The notes below the pieces were generated by a model, which searched no databases, was not told where the DNA came from, and saw only the letters and a list, made by a program, of their open reading frames with translations. DNA of 64,000 nt. Source: Paenibacillus sp. Its GTDB lineage: Bacteria; Bacillota; Bacilli; Paenibacillales; Paenibacillaceae. The position numbers and the translations under genes were made by a program. Below are positions 35,391 to 44,145 of this stretch, one piece after another. How positions within the stretch are numbered: position 1 is the first letter of the stretch; each line of letters opens with the position of its first letter. The stretch lies in assembly GCA_023512345.1 (NCBI GenBank), contig JAILZT010000009.1, positions 124,001 through 188,000 on the forward strand, written 5' to 3'.

Positions 35391-36407
35391 ATGAATCAGA
35401 TGACAAGGAGAGGTATTCGAAGTATTTGGATAGCATCCGGGATAGTTGTTCTATTCCTTATATGGTTAGGCTATCAATATTCTGACCCCCTAGGCTCAGG
35501 CCCTTCAGATGTGGACTTTCCTATTAAGCCCATTACACTGATCGTCCCTTATGCAGCTGGAGGTGGAACAGATATAACAGCTCGATCCTTAGCCAAAGCA
35601 ACAGAGAAATTTCTCAGGCAGCCTATTGTAGTAGTAAATCGAACGGGCGGCGGTGGATCTGTTGGGCTGATGGAAGGCGCAAATGCTAAAGGGGATGGGT
35701 ACACCGTTACTTTTCTCCCAGCGGAACTGACTACCTTGCCACATCTTGGATTACTACCTATTACTTATGAAGAGTTTAAACCGATTGCCCAAACGAACTT
35801 TGATCCTTCCGCCATTACCGTAAGAGCTGAATCACCATTTAAGACCGTGAATGAATTTCTTGACTATGCTAAAGCGCATCCGGGTGAATTGAAAATGGGG
35901 AACGCAGGAACGGGGAGCATTTGGCATTTGGCTGCCGTAACATTGGAACGGGGAACAGGTGTGAAGTTTGCACATATTCCTTTTGAAGGAGCAGGACCTG
36001 CTGTCTCTGCGCTAATGAGTGGGTTTGTGGATGCGGTACCGGTTAGTCCGGCTGAAGTAAAAAAGTATGTGGATGAAGGAAAGCTGCGGACACTGGCGAT
36101 TAATGCCGATAAGCGCTCTGAGGCGCTGCCTGGCGTCCCGACCTTAGAGGAACAAACCGGTATTTATGTAGACTTCACCAGTACTTGGAGAGGGCTCGCG
36201 GTACCCACGGATACACCCGATGAGATTGCAGAGCTGCTGACAAATGCTTTTATCAAAGGGACGGAAGATGAGGAATTTAGAACTTCTATGAAGATGAATG
36301 GACTCGGGCTGTTAGTTAAAGACGGCAAAGCGTTTGCTAAGCAGTTAAAAGAGAGTCATGATCTGTTCGCGAAGATGATTCCCGAGCTTGGGTTAAGCCG
36401 TAAGTGA
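35391..36407 (+). CDS. Orphan TctC-type (tripartite tricarboxylate) solute-binding protein
   Basis: About 338-residue extracytoplasmic binding protein of the TctC/Bug family. After a single hydrophobic segment (residues ~11-30) without a lipobox cysteine comes the domain ITLIVPYAAGGGTDITARSLAKATEKFL, then VVVNRTGGGGSVGLMEGANAKGDGYT, and the ligand-loop region GNAGTGSIWHLAAVTLERGTGVKFAHIPFEG. The frame is open to a TTG at 35322, but the ATG at 35391 follows GAGGGAGC. TctA and TctB permease genes are absent; instead a KDG permease follows. It may act as a sensor partner of the upstream regulator or feed another permease. Confidence 0.9.
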   Translation: MNQMTRRGIRSIWIASGIVVLFLIWLGYQYSDPLGSGPSDVDFPIKPITLIVPYAAGGGTDITARSLAKATEKFLRQPIVVVNRTGGGGSVGLMEGANAKGDGYTVTFLPAELTTLPHLGLLPITYEEFKPIAQTNFDPSAITVRAESPFKTVNEFLDYAKAHPGELKMGNAGTGSIWHLAAVTLERGTGVKFAHIPFEGAGPAVSALMSGFVDAVPVSPAEVKKYVDEGKLRTLAINADKRSEALPGVPTLEEQTGIYVDFTSTWRGLAVPTDTPDEIAELLTNAFIKGTEDEEFRTSMKMNGLGLLVKDGKAFAKQLKESHDLFAKMIPELGLSRK

Positions 36408-36423
36408 AATGAAAGCGTACTTT

Positions 36424-36436
36424 TGTAAACGTTTCA
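36424..36436. promoter_or_regulatory. LacI-family-like operator (possible cre or KdgR site) before kdgT
   Basis: TGTAAACGTTTCA is a near-perfect pseudo-palindrome centred on CG, as bound by CcpA and other LacI-family repressors. It lies between the binding-protein stop and kdgT. An ATGAAAGCG half-site-like word is just upstream. Confidence 0.5.
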
Positions 36437-36445
36437 AACTATTCT

Positions 36446-36482
36446 CAGGAGAAAGAGACTCATACCTATGAGTGATCTCCTG
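36446..36482 (+). other. Stem-loop between the binding-protein gene and kdgT
   Basis: CAGGAG pairs with CTCCTG and an inner ACTCAT pairs with ATGAGT. No T-run follows, so it is not a standard terminator. It could be an mRNA processing or stability hairpin allowing unequal expression of the two genes. Confidence 0.55.
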
Positions 36483-36577
36483 GGACGGATTCAATGCGCC
36501 TTAACAAGGTAAAATAATGCATTTATGAATAATTATAACTATTATTTACTCTAATTAAGAAAGGTATGGTAACTACA

Positions 36578-37570
36578 ATGAAAATTAAAAAAACGATAGA
36601 TAAGATCCCTGGCGGTATGATGTTGGTGCCTTTGTTCCTGGGAGCTATTATCCACACTGCTTTTCCTGGTTCAGGCGATTATTTCGGAGGTTTTACTAAA
36701 GGCTTGATGACAGGTACAGTACCTATTTTGGCAGTTTGGTTCTTCTGTATGGGAGCTGCTATTGATGTTAGAGCTACTGGAACTGTTTTGAGAAAATCCG
36801 GTACACTGGTTCTTACCAAAATAGCTGTAGCTTGGGTTATTGCAATGATTGCTGTTCAATTTATGCCTGAAGGCGGAATTCAAAGTGGATTCTTCGCCGG
36901 ACTATCCTTGCTTGCGATCATTTCTGCAATGGATATGACTAACGGCGGTTTGTATGCTTCCATTATGCAGCAATACGGTACAAAAGAAGAATCAGGCGCA
37001 TTTGTATTGATGTCGCTTGAATCGGGTCCATTGGTAACTATGCTTATTCTTGGTAGTACTGGTGTAGCTGTGTTTGAACCGCATTTGTTCGTAGGTGCTG
37101 TACTTCCTTTCTTGATCGGTTTCATCTTGGGTAACCTTGATCATGACTTCCGTGAGTATTTCGGTAAAGCTACACACACACTTATTCCGTTCTTTGGTTT
37201 CGCTCTGGGTAGCTCTATTGATCTTGGAGTTATCGTTGATACAGGATTACTAGGTATTTTCCTTGGTCTTGCAGTAATTGTTATTACAGGTATTCCGTTG
37301 ATTTTGGCTGATAAATACATTGGACGCGGTAACGGTACTGCCGGACTTGCTGCTTCAAGTACAGCGGGTGCTGCTGTTGCGAACCCTATGCTTGTAGCAA
37401 ACATGAAGCCTGAATTCCTGCCTGCGGCAGAAGCGGCAACGGCTTTGGTAGCAGCCTGCGTAATCGTAACTGCAATTCTGGTTCCAATTATCACTGCTTA
37501 CTATTCAGATTATATGAAGAAGAAGAACCCGCCTGTAGAATTACCACCAGTACAAAAAGCTGTAATATAG
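36578..37570 (+). CDS. kdgT: 2-keto-3-deoxygluconate permease
   Basis: 330-residue membrane transporter that imports 2-keto-3-deoxygluconate, a pectin and glucuronate breakdown product, by proton symport. About ten hydrophobic helices are present. Family marks include [24 protein letters not shown] at the N-terminus, [14 protein letters not shown], and [20 protein letters not shown] near the C-terminus. An in-frame ATG at 36566 exists, but the 36578 start matches the family length and N-terminus. A LacI-type operator-like palindrome lies ~145 bases upstream. No other KDG-pathway genes (kdgA, kdgK) are in the window. Confidence 0.93.
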   Translation: MKIKKTIDKIPGGMMLVPLFLGAIIHTAFPGSGDYFGGFTKGLMTGTVPILAVWFFCMGAAIDVRATGTVLRKSGTLVLTKIAVAWVIAMIAVQFMPEGGIQSGFFAGLSLLAIISAMDMTNGGLYASIMQQYGTKEESGAFVLMSLESGPLVTMLILGSTGVAVFEPHLFVGAVLPFLIGFILGNLDHDFREYFGKATHTLIPFFGFALGSSIDLGVIVDTGLLGIFLGLAVIVITGIPLILADKYIGRGNGTAGLAASSTAGAAVANPMLVANMKPEFLPAAEAATALVAACVIVTAILVPIITAYYSDYMKKKNPPVELPPVQKAVI

Positions 37571-37602
37571 AGAATTCAGCTAACAACAAGTTATCAAACC
37601 TA

Positions 37603-37650
37603 AAAGGACTGTCTACTGGCCATAAGGCACAGAAGACAGTCCTTTTTTTC
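37603..37650 (+). terminator. Intrinsic terminator after kdgT
   Basis: AAAGGACTGTCT/AGACAGTCCTTT stem followed by a run of T residues. It may also serve the converging glycosyltransferase gene. Confidence 0.9.
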
Positions 37651-37664
37651 ATTAAGCTAGGGAC

Positions 37665-39266
37665 TTATTCCACCCAAGGAATCAACTTTGGCTGTTGATC
37701 CAGAATGGAGAGGTATTGCTCCTTACAGCCGTATTGCCCTTCAGGGTCGAGTTGAAGGTAACGTAAGTATTTTTCCATACGATATTCTGGCTTGGACCAC
37801 CCAAGGTGTTTCAGACGGAGGTCACTTAGCTGGTGGGGGACCTCGAATATATTCTCAGGAAAACGTCCGCAGTGCTGCGGCAATTCATTCCACACATAGT
37901 TGAAATCCTTATTGTACCGAAGCAGAAAGGGACGGTAGCTTAGATGGGAGCGCCAATAGGCATCCTCCCGGTAATGGTCCTTGGTCCAGAAATCATATAG
38001 TCGGAAGCAGAAGAGATCGACGTTATCTTCCCTTAACAGGTTGTCAATTTCTTGGGCGAATCTATCCTCAAAAATCTCATCCCCATCCAAATTTAGAATC
38101 CATTCGGGGTCTCTCTTGATAACTTCTTCCCATTGCTGCTTGCGCAGCTCAATCTCATTGCTGAACTTGGAGATCACATTGTGTACGATGTGTACTGGAA
38201 TATCCTTAAGGATGTCCAGACAGAGTGCTGCGGTATCATCGGTACTGCCGTCATTAATAATGACAGCTTCATCTATATATTTCCTATGTGTCTCGAGAAC
38301 CTGCCGCAGGAAGCGTGGACTTTCATTTTTGACAATCATGGTGAGTGTGAGCTTGGGACGTTTGCGGACGAGGGGGACGGGGATAGGCTCTGAGTCAGGT
38401 AGAGTGGGTTCCTGCTTAGGCTCGGAAAGGTCGCCGCTGTCTACCGTCAGCTCCACTGCATTACTTTTGATATAATCCTCCACTTTACTAAGATCACTAT
38501 CTCTATATAAATGCAGTGCAGGGTAATGTGTATCAACATACAGCGGTATGCCAAGTGCTGCGGCGCGGATACAGAAATGCCGGTCTTCTCCCCAATAAGA
38601 GATATTTTTGATGATATTATACGAGACCCCTGAATCGATTGCATGTCTGCTGATCAAGGTGCAAGCGCCGAGGCCGCCTACCTCATAAATGCCCGGAATT
38701 TTCAGCTTCGTTAGAAAGTGATTAAATCTGTAACTGATCTCCTCAGCGCTGAGCTGTTCGCCCGGAAGTCGCTCCCACTGGCTGTATTCATCATGCATCC
38801 ATACCTGCGGCTGAAGTATCGTATTGGGCTGCCACTGGGTCCAGAACACTTCTGAAATGATATCTTTACCCGAGGCGGCAAGATGCTTCAGAGTAAGAGG
38901 GTGCAGCAGGAGATCAGAATCAAGCAGGAAAAGGTAATCATAATCCAGAAGCGCGGCACGCTGAATCATCATATTCTTGAAATTGGCGACTTTCCAGACC
39001 AGATTGGCGCTCCAAAAATGGGTAGTATCATCACGAATGTAGGGGTCGCGGTAACCCGAGATTTGCAGGAAGACATTTTCACGGGAGCTTTTAAAATCCT
39101 CAAGCAGCTGGCTGGATTGTTCATCCTCGTTGTCATCAATCAGATAGAAATCCAGTTCTAGGGTATCCAGTTGTAAACGAAGCAGGGAATCCAGGAACTG
39201 ACGTAAAATAGGCGGCTTCTGATGTATGGGACTGCCCAGCAGTATACGAGTTTTCTTCTTATTCAT
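37665..39266 (-). CDS. Two-domain glycosyltransferase (tandem GT-A folds)
   Basis: About 533-residue protein with two glycosyltransferase-like domains. Domain 1 (residues ~1-255) begins KKTRILLGSPIHQKPPILRQFL and has YDYLFLLDSDLLL as its DxD region and a GEDRHFCIRAAALG motif. A polar Pro/Glu-rich linker follows. Domain 2 (~275-530) is a clear GT2: LTLTMIVKNESPRFLRQVL, DEAVIINDGSTDDT, and WILNLDGDEIF. The ATG at 39266 follows GAGG and overlaps the end of the previous gene by a few bases; an in-frame codon at 39278 is less likely. It is coupled to the next-listed GT2 gene. Confidence 0.87.
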   Translation of the reverse strand: MNKKKTRILLGSPIHQKPPILRQFLDSLLRLQLDTLELDFYLIDDNEDEQSSQLLEDFKSSRENVFLQISGYRDPYIRDDTTHFWSANLVWKVANFKNMMIQRAALLDYDYLFLLDSDLLLHPLTLKHLAASGKDIISEVFWTQWQPNTILQPQVWMHDEYSQWERLPGEQLSAEEISYRFNHFLTKLKIPGIYEVGGLGACTLISRHAIDSGVSYNIIKNISYWGEDRHFCIRAAALGIPLYVDTHYPALHLYRDSDLSKVEDYIKSNAVELTVDSGDLSEPKQEPTLPDSEPIPVPLVRKRPKLTLTMIVKNESPRFLRQVLETHRKYIDEAVIINDGSTDDTAALCLDILKDIPVHIVHNVISKFSNEIELRKQQWEEVIKRDPEWILNLDGDEIFEDRFAQEIDNLLREDNVDLFCFRLYDFWTKDHYREDAYWRSHLSYRPFLLRYNKDFNYVWNELPQHCGRFPENIFEVPHQLSDLRLKHLGWSKPEYRMEKYLRYLQLDPEGQYGCKEQYLSILDQQPKLIPWVE

Positions 39267-40368
39267 TGAGAGCCTCAACTGTCGTGCTCATCCGCAGGGG
39301 CTGTAGAATGCTTTCTAGGTAGGCTTTATTCTGCAGCACACGTGTATCTTGAGGTCGATACCTGCGGGCCGCTTCATTGTGTTCATAGGCTAGTCTATGA
39401 AGCCCCATTCGGTCGTAACAGACGCACAACTGGAGATGGGGCAGCCAAGTAGAGCAAGCTAGATTGCGAAAACCCCAATGTTCAGGGGATTGCTCGGTTT
39501 CTATGGCTGTTTTATACCAGAATACAGCGGTCTCTAGGTTATTTTTTTGCAAAAAATGATATCCGATACGGCAGCAAAATTCTCCTCTTGGAGCATCGTA
39601 TTGGAACGAACGCAGGGCTGCTTCGAGACTCTTTGGTTCATCTCCAAGTCCGTGATAACAATCGGCCAATTTGCCGCATGCTGAGATATAATCTTCAATC
39701 CAGCCCTGATCTGTTCCGAGAAATTGTTCATAGAAAAGGATAGCCCGATCATACATCTTGTGGTCCAGCAGTTCATTGGCAAAATAGTACAAGTCCCGCG
39801 GTGTAAAATCCTCCCCAGCCGACAATCTTTGCTCGTAAATGTATAAATTACGATCACTGTCATGATGCAAGCTGCTGTGAGTTACGGCAATGTCGCTGTT
39901 TATAATCTTCCCGCTAACCTCCAAATACTCATGTACGGCCCCGATCCAGCGAAATCCGTTGCTTCTCTTCACAAGACGGTTGCGCCTGAGGCTGGAGGTG
40001 ACATTCCCATGATCATCAAAAGCGAGGTGGTAATTCATCGTTACGGAATCAACGGAAGAATCCAAGGAACTCTTTAGTGCCAATAGGCGGAGACGTTCAG
40101 GCTCTTGAAGAATATCGTCCGCATCCAACCAGAAGATATAATCCATGCTTGCTTGGGCGAACGCATAGTTGCGTGCAGCTGAGAAATCATTAATCCATTC
40201 AAAGTCGTAAATATGTTCCGTATAATTGCGTGCGATGGCCTTCGTATCATCTGTTGATCCGGTGTCGACAATAATAATTTCCTCGACTAGATCAGAGACA
40301 GAAGCCAAGCATCGCCCAATTGTATCTTGTTCATCCTTTACGATCAGACATAGGCTTATTGTTATCAT
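39259..40368 (-). CDS. GT2 glycosyltransferase with C-terminal TPR-like helices
   Basis: About 369-residue protein. The N-terminal GT2 domain has ISLCLIVKDEQDTIGRCLASV, EIIIVDTGSTDDTKAI, SAARNYAF and FWLDADDIL. From about residue 190 the sequence becomes helical with tetratricopeptide-like spacing (LYYFANELLDHKMYDRAILFYEQFL; LADCYHGLGDEPKSLEAALRSF). This architecture is known for SunS-like and related enzymes that glycosylate peptides or proteins. The ATG at 40368 follows GGAGAG. The gene runs directly into the two-domain glycosyltransferase, so both probably act on one acceptor, which may be a protein. Confidence 0.9.
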   Translation of the reverse strand: MITISLCLIVKDEQDTIGRCLASVSDLVEEIIIVDTGSTDDTKAIARNYTEHIYDFEWINDFSAARNYAFAQASMDYIFWLDADDILQEPERLRLLALKSSLDSSVDSVTMNYHLAFDDHGNVTSSLRRNRLVKRSNGFRWIGAVHEYLEVSGKIINSDIAVTHSSLHHDSDRNLYIYEQRLSAGEDFTPRDLYYFANELLDHKMYDRAILFYEQFLGTDQGWIEDYISACGKLADCYHGLGDEPKSLEAALRSFQYDAPRGEFCCRIGYHFLQKNNLETAVFWYKTAIETEQSPEHWGFRNLACSTWLPHLQLCVCYDRMGLHRLAYEHNEAARRYRPQDTRVLQNKAYLESILQPLRMSTTVEALNE

Positions 40369-40501
40369 CAAATCTCTCCGTTCCTGAACAAATATGGGCT
40401 ATATCCTTCAATATATTTATATAACATCAGCATTAATCCATATTTTTGGAATTGTGTAGAATTTCGAAGGAGGATTCAAAGAACCGATATTGAAGCCTAA
40501 T

Positions 40502-40545
40502 AAAAAAGGGATATTCCCTGTCGCCGAATGGCTAGGAATATCCCC
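40502..40545 (-). terminator. Intrinsic terminator of the repeat-protein gene
   Basis: On the minus strand GGGATATTCC/GGAATATCCC forms a strong stem followed by six T residues, about 20 bases after the stop codon. Confidence 0.88.
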
Positions 40546-40565
40546 CTGAACTATGATTAAATATT

Positions 40566-41285
40566 TTATTCTGAACCCTTCGATTCATTACCCTTGCCGC
40601 CAATAGTAAAGCCTAATTTTCCATCATGATTGCCTATATGACCTGTAATTCCAAATCCGGCGCCTTGACCTCCCCCAAGTTGGGCTTTGGCCTGAGCACC
40701 GAGTCCATTATCTCCACCGAGTTTCATCCCGGTATTGAATCCGGCTCCTTGGCTTAACCCCATATGGCCTTCTGCATGAGCATTGAGACCGTAGTCTCCG
40801 CCAATATTCGCTTCGGTATTAAAACCAGCCCCTTGGCCTCCGCCAAGCTGAGCCTTAGCTTGGGCAGCCAGACCGTATTTTCCGCCGACCTGGGCTTCGG
40901 TATTAAAACCAGCGCCTTGACTGCTGTCCAAATGAGTCTCCCCTTGCGCATGTATTCCATATTGAGCGCCTAGGTGGCCATCGGCTTGAGCACCCATGCC
41001 AGCGTAGCCTAAATGTCCATCTGCATTAAAGCCAAAACCGTGTTCACCGCCTACCTCTGCCCCTGTTTTTACGCTAATTCCCTGCCCACTGCCTATATTT
41101 GCATTCATATAACCATCTACCATTTGCTTTTTTGCATTTGGGGTATCTGCCGGCACATCCGCCGGGCTGCTGTCTGAGCGGTGGAGATGGTAATAATGGG
41201 AGTAAGGGAAAAGACTGGAGCTACGGGTATATGAGTAAGCTGGCTGGCGAGCTTGACTGTTAGGATGTTCATTCCCAAAGGTCAT
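40566..41285 (-). CDS. Gly-rich protein of about eleven 14-residue tandem repeats, function unknown
   Basis: 239-residue protein I do not recognise. The first ~58 residues are polar and His/Tyr/Ser-rich with no signal peptide. From about residue 60 the rest is a regular array of ~14-residue units with consensus GxxGxxxxxxxxLG. Two forms alternate: GGQGAGFNTEANIG and GDYGLNAHAEGHMG are examples, giving a 28-residue super-repeat. Polar and apolar residues alternate, as expected for stacked beta-strands (beta-roll or solenoid). GGAGG precedes the ATG, and a terminator follows, so it is a single-gene unit. A spore-surface or appendage role is only a guess. Confidence 0.8.
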   Translation of the reverse strand: MTFGNEHPNSQARQPAYSYTRSSSLFPYSHYYHLHRSDSSPADVPADTPNAKKQMVDGYMNANIGSGQGISVKTGAEVGGEHGFGFNADGHLGYAGMGAQADGHLGAQYGIHAQGETHLDSSQGAGFNTEAQVGGKYGLAAQAKAQLGGGQGAGFNTEANIGGDYGLNAHAEGHMGLSQGAGFNTGMKLGGDNGLGAQAKAQLGGGQGAGFGITGHIGNHDGKLGFTIGGKGNESKGSE

Positions 41286-41358
41286 AATAGAAAACCTCCA
41301 TTATAAATTTGATTATACAGCCTATTCATAATAGAGCCTAAATGACACCGGATTAAAT

Positions 41359-42198
41359 TTACAATCCTAACTGAGTTCTTCGTATAGTCAGTACGCCATC
41401 CAGACCGGTAGGATCTGTACTGACTTTATGAGAGACGAATTCCTCGGCGCGTTCCGAAGTGCGGATACGTACCGGCTTGGTCTCCATATGGACCAGATTC
41501 CACATCACCTCTGCGACCGAATCTGCGGATTGAGGTTCTGAATTTCGATTACGGAAGGTTGTAATATATGCATCCAAAATCTCTTTGTATTCATCCTCCA
41601 GAACCCCGCCAGTGGTTGCTACATGACCCATAACGGTATTATTGAATTCAGTGGCGATCGCACCTGGTTCTAGTAGAGTAACGTCAATATTGAAAAAAGG
41701 CTTATAATAGGTGGCTATGCTTTCGATTAGGCCCTCAAGAGCAAACTTGCTGGCACAGTAGATTTCATTCATAGGTTGTCCGACCAGTCCCCCAACACTT
41801 GAGGTGGCCACAATATGTCCAAATCCGGCTTTACGCATCAGCGGCAGAGCTGTTTTAATTGTCTGCATCACACCATATACATTGGTATCAAACACCTTTT
41901 GAATATCCTCCATCGGTGCTTGCCCCAGTGATCTTAAGTAACCGAACCCTGCGTTGCAAAAAAGAACATCCAGCTTGCCGTGGGCACCCTCAATCGTATC
42001 CATAACCAGCTGAAGTGTAGCTGGCTTCGTTACATCGATTTCCACAAAATTCAGATTACTTTGGTCAGCGTACAGTTTCTGGTCACGCTCAACATTCCGA
42101 GTTCCCGCGTATACAATCCAGTCTTTCTTGGCAAAAGTGAGAGCTGTAGATAAACCGATTCCAGTTGAGGCACCGGTAATACAAATAACATTATGCAT
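41359..42198 (-). CDS. Short-chain dehydrogenase/reductase (classical SDR)
   Basis: 279-residue NAD(P)-dependent oxidoreductase. The cofactor motif TGASTGIG is at residues ~8-15, the structural NAG is in LFCNAGFGYL, and the catalytic residues are a Ser in ATSSVGG and YCASK. The C-terminal region after EPGAIATEF is the usual substrate loop. AGGAAAAT precedes the start. Substrate specificity cannot be read from the sequence, and it is a single-gene unit. Confidence 0.93.
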   Translation of the reverse strand: MHNVICITGASTGIGLSTALTFAKKDWIVYAGTRNVERDQKLYADQSNLNFVEIDVTKPATLQLVMDTIEGAHGKLDVLFCNAGFGYLRSLGQAPMEDIQKVFDTNVYGVMQTIKTALPLMRKAGFGHIVATSSVGGLVGQPMNEIYCASKFALEGLIESIATYYKPFFNIDVTLLEPGAIATEFNNTVMGHVATTGGVLEDEYKEILDAYITTFRNRNSEPQSADSVAEVMWNLVHMETKPVRIRTSERAEEFVSHKVSTDPTGLDGVLTIRRTQLGL

Positions 42199-42455
42199 AG
42201 GGATTTTCCTCCAATGAGTTGGTTTTTTTATCCATTTAAATGTACTGGGATTATACCATAATCCCTTATGGCAATGGGCGAGTTGAGGATATGTGAGCTA
42301 TCATTGATGATCCCATAAGAATTTTATATGAAGAAAGGAGAATTAAGGGGAAATGAGTCGAATGATAAGGTATTAATTGTTGCTATAATGGAATTCGTTA
42401 CTGTAGACTATAATAATAGATAAGTTGAATTGAGTTAGTGAATGGGAGAGGAAAC

Positions 42456-43460
42456 ATGGAATTATTTAAGCGATATTATGCAAATTTAACGATTCGCCGT
42501 TTTTCAATTTTAGTGATAATCGCACTGCTGTTGTTCAGTATTCGGGATATGCTTAACTTGGTATTGTTAACATTCTTGATTGCATACGTAATGAACAGCT
42601 TCCAGGTGCTGCTGTCCAAGCGGATCAGCAAATTCGTAGCCGTTAATAGCAAGGTTATTATTGTCATATTGTATCTGGCATTAATCACTATGATCGTTTT
42701 TGCCCTCGTCAACTATTTGCCCAAGGTGTACACACAGATAAAGCAATTAACCAACTTCCTGACCAATTTAAAACCTGAGAATCTCCCCCAGAATGAGCTC
42801 ACGCAATATGCATTCAGCATGCTTAAGGATTTGAACTATGAGTCCTACATGACACACGGTATTGAATATGTTCTGAAAATTAGTAATTGGGGTACTACCT
42901 TTGTATTAGCAACTATTCTGAGCTTTGTTTTTATATTAGAGAAGAACAGAATTGTTAACTTTACCTCCCGACTAAGAGAAAGCAAGATTGCTTGGTTCTA
43001 TGTGGAGCTGGAGTACTTTGGAAAAAAATTCATCTCATCATTTGGTAAAGTAATTGAAGCGCAAATCTTGATCGCGCTGTTTAATACACTCTTTACAGTC
43101 ATTGGGTTATCGCTCCTGCATTTCCCTTACTTGTTCGCACTTTCGATTATGATCTTCCTGCTCAGCTTAATCCCGGTTGTAGGCTTCATCATCTCCTTAA
43201 TCCCATTGTGTATTATTGGCTATAATCTTGGGGGTCTGGTCACGGTGATATATGTACTGGTAATGATTGCTGTGCTGCATGCTATCGAGGGCTACTTCCT
43301 TAATCCCAAGCTAATGTCTTCCAAAATGAATCTGCCGATGTTTTACACATTCATAGTCCTGCTGTTCTCCGAGCATTACATGGGTGTATGGGGTTTGATT
43401 CTGGGTATTCCGATCTTCGTCTTTTTCCTTGATATTCTGGAAATAAAACGAGAGAAATAG
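42456..43460 (+). CDS. AI-2E family permease-like membrane protein
   Basis: About 334-residue polytopic protein with the layout of the AI-2E transporter family (PF01594): two helices, a soluble region (~75-145), then a cluster of helices with FGKVIEAQILIALFNTLFTVIGL, IPVVGFIISLIPL and the conserved C-terminal HAIEGYFLNPKLMSSKMNLP. Members act in autoinducer-2 export, sodium/proton antiport or unknown transport. The open frame starts with a GTG at 42438, but the ATG at 42456 has GGGAGAGG upstream. It is a single gene. Confidence 0.93.
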   Translation: MELFKRYYANLTIRRFSILVIIALLLFSIRDMLNLVLLTFLIAYVMNSFQVLLSKRISKFVAVNSKVIIVILYLALITMIVFALVNYLPKVYTQIKQLTNFLTNLKPENLPQNELTQYAFSMLKDLNYESYMTHGIEYVLKISNWGTTFVLATILSFVFILEKNRIVNFTSRLRESKIAWFYVELEYFGKKFISSFGKVIEAQILIALFNTLFTVIGLSLLHFPYLFALSIMIFLLSLIPVVGFIISLIPLCIIGYNLGGLVTVIYVLVMIAVLHAIEGYFLNPKLMSSKMNLPMFYTFIVLLFSEHYMGVWGLILGIPIFVFFLDILEIKREK

Positions 43461-43483
43461 GCGGGGCAGAGAGTACATGTAAC

Positions 43484-43519
43484 ACATTTAAGACATTTAA
43501 GACATTTAAGACATGTAAG
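43484..43519 (+). repeat. Four 9-bp tandem repeats (ACATTTAAG)
   Basis: Three exact copies of ACATTTAAG and one ACATGTAAG follow the permease gene. A looser set of three AGACAT-AAACCATC words lies at 43663-43720. Both are non-coding. Confidence 0.8.
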
Positions 43520-43560
43520 AGGAGTACAAGTGACACACTCAATAACAGTAGTGAACAGGA

Positions 43561-43592
43561 AAACCCCCAGTCATGTGACAGGGGGTTTTTGT
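43561..43592 (+). terminator. Intrinsic terminator after the AI-2E-type gene
   Basis: AAACCCCC/GGGGGTTT stem followed by T residues. Confidence 0.85.
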
Positions 43593-43749
43593 TGAATGAA
43601 ATTAGCGAACTCATGTTGGGATGGATACAGGCGCTATCACTAGACAACCTAACGTTCCTATTAGACATCAAACCATCAGACATAAACCATAAGAGATCTA
43701 ACATAAGACATTAAACCATCCGGCTGATGTAGGCTGATTTGATTATGTA

Positions 43750-44145
43750 TCACTCTAAGCTAAATGAGGTGAGGACACTCTGGGCCACGATTTCTCTAAG
43801 TTCCGCTTTTTGCATAGTAAATTGCTGTTCAGAAATGCTTCCGCTCGCCAGACGCAATTGGAGCTGTTTCGTAAGCTGAGCTACTTGAAGATCAATAACA
43901 GCTGTAATATTTCCGTTATGTGAGGTTGCGATATCTTGAAGTGATTTTCCATCATATAAGGCCTCGTAAAGTTCTTCATCAGACGACTGATTTAGTGCCT
44001 CCAATAGCTCATCATTATCCGCTACACTGGTGTTGGACCATTTTGCGATCGGACTCGCACTTACAGTAAGCTTGCCCCAATTGGTTCCACCAAAAGACAT
44101 TGCCACTACCATCGTTCCAACGATCATTACTCTTTTTATATTCAT
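43750..44145 (-). CDS. Small secreted protein, function unknown
   Basis: 131-residue protein with a signal-peptide-like start (MNIKRVMIVGTMVVAMSFGG) and a likely cleavage near VSASP. The mature part of ~100 residues is charged and helical. Its DGKSLQDIATSHNGNITAVIDLQVAQLTKQLQLRLASGSIS resembles the short repeat domains found in many exported Paenibacillus and Bacillus proteins of unknown role. AAAAGAGGATTT precedes the start. No partner gene is evident. Confidence 0.75.
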   Translation of the reverse strand: MNIKRVMIVGTMVVAMSFGGTNWGKLTVSASPIAKWSNTSVADNDELLEALNQSSDEELYEALYDGKSLQDIATSHNGNITAVIDLQVAQLTKQLQLRLASGSISEQQFTMQKAELREIVAQSVLTSFSLE

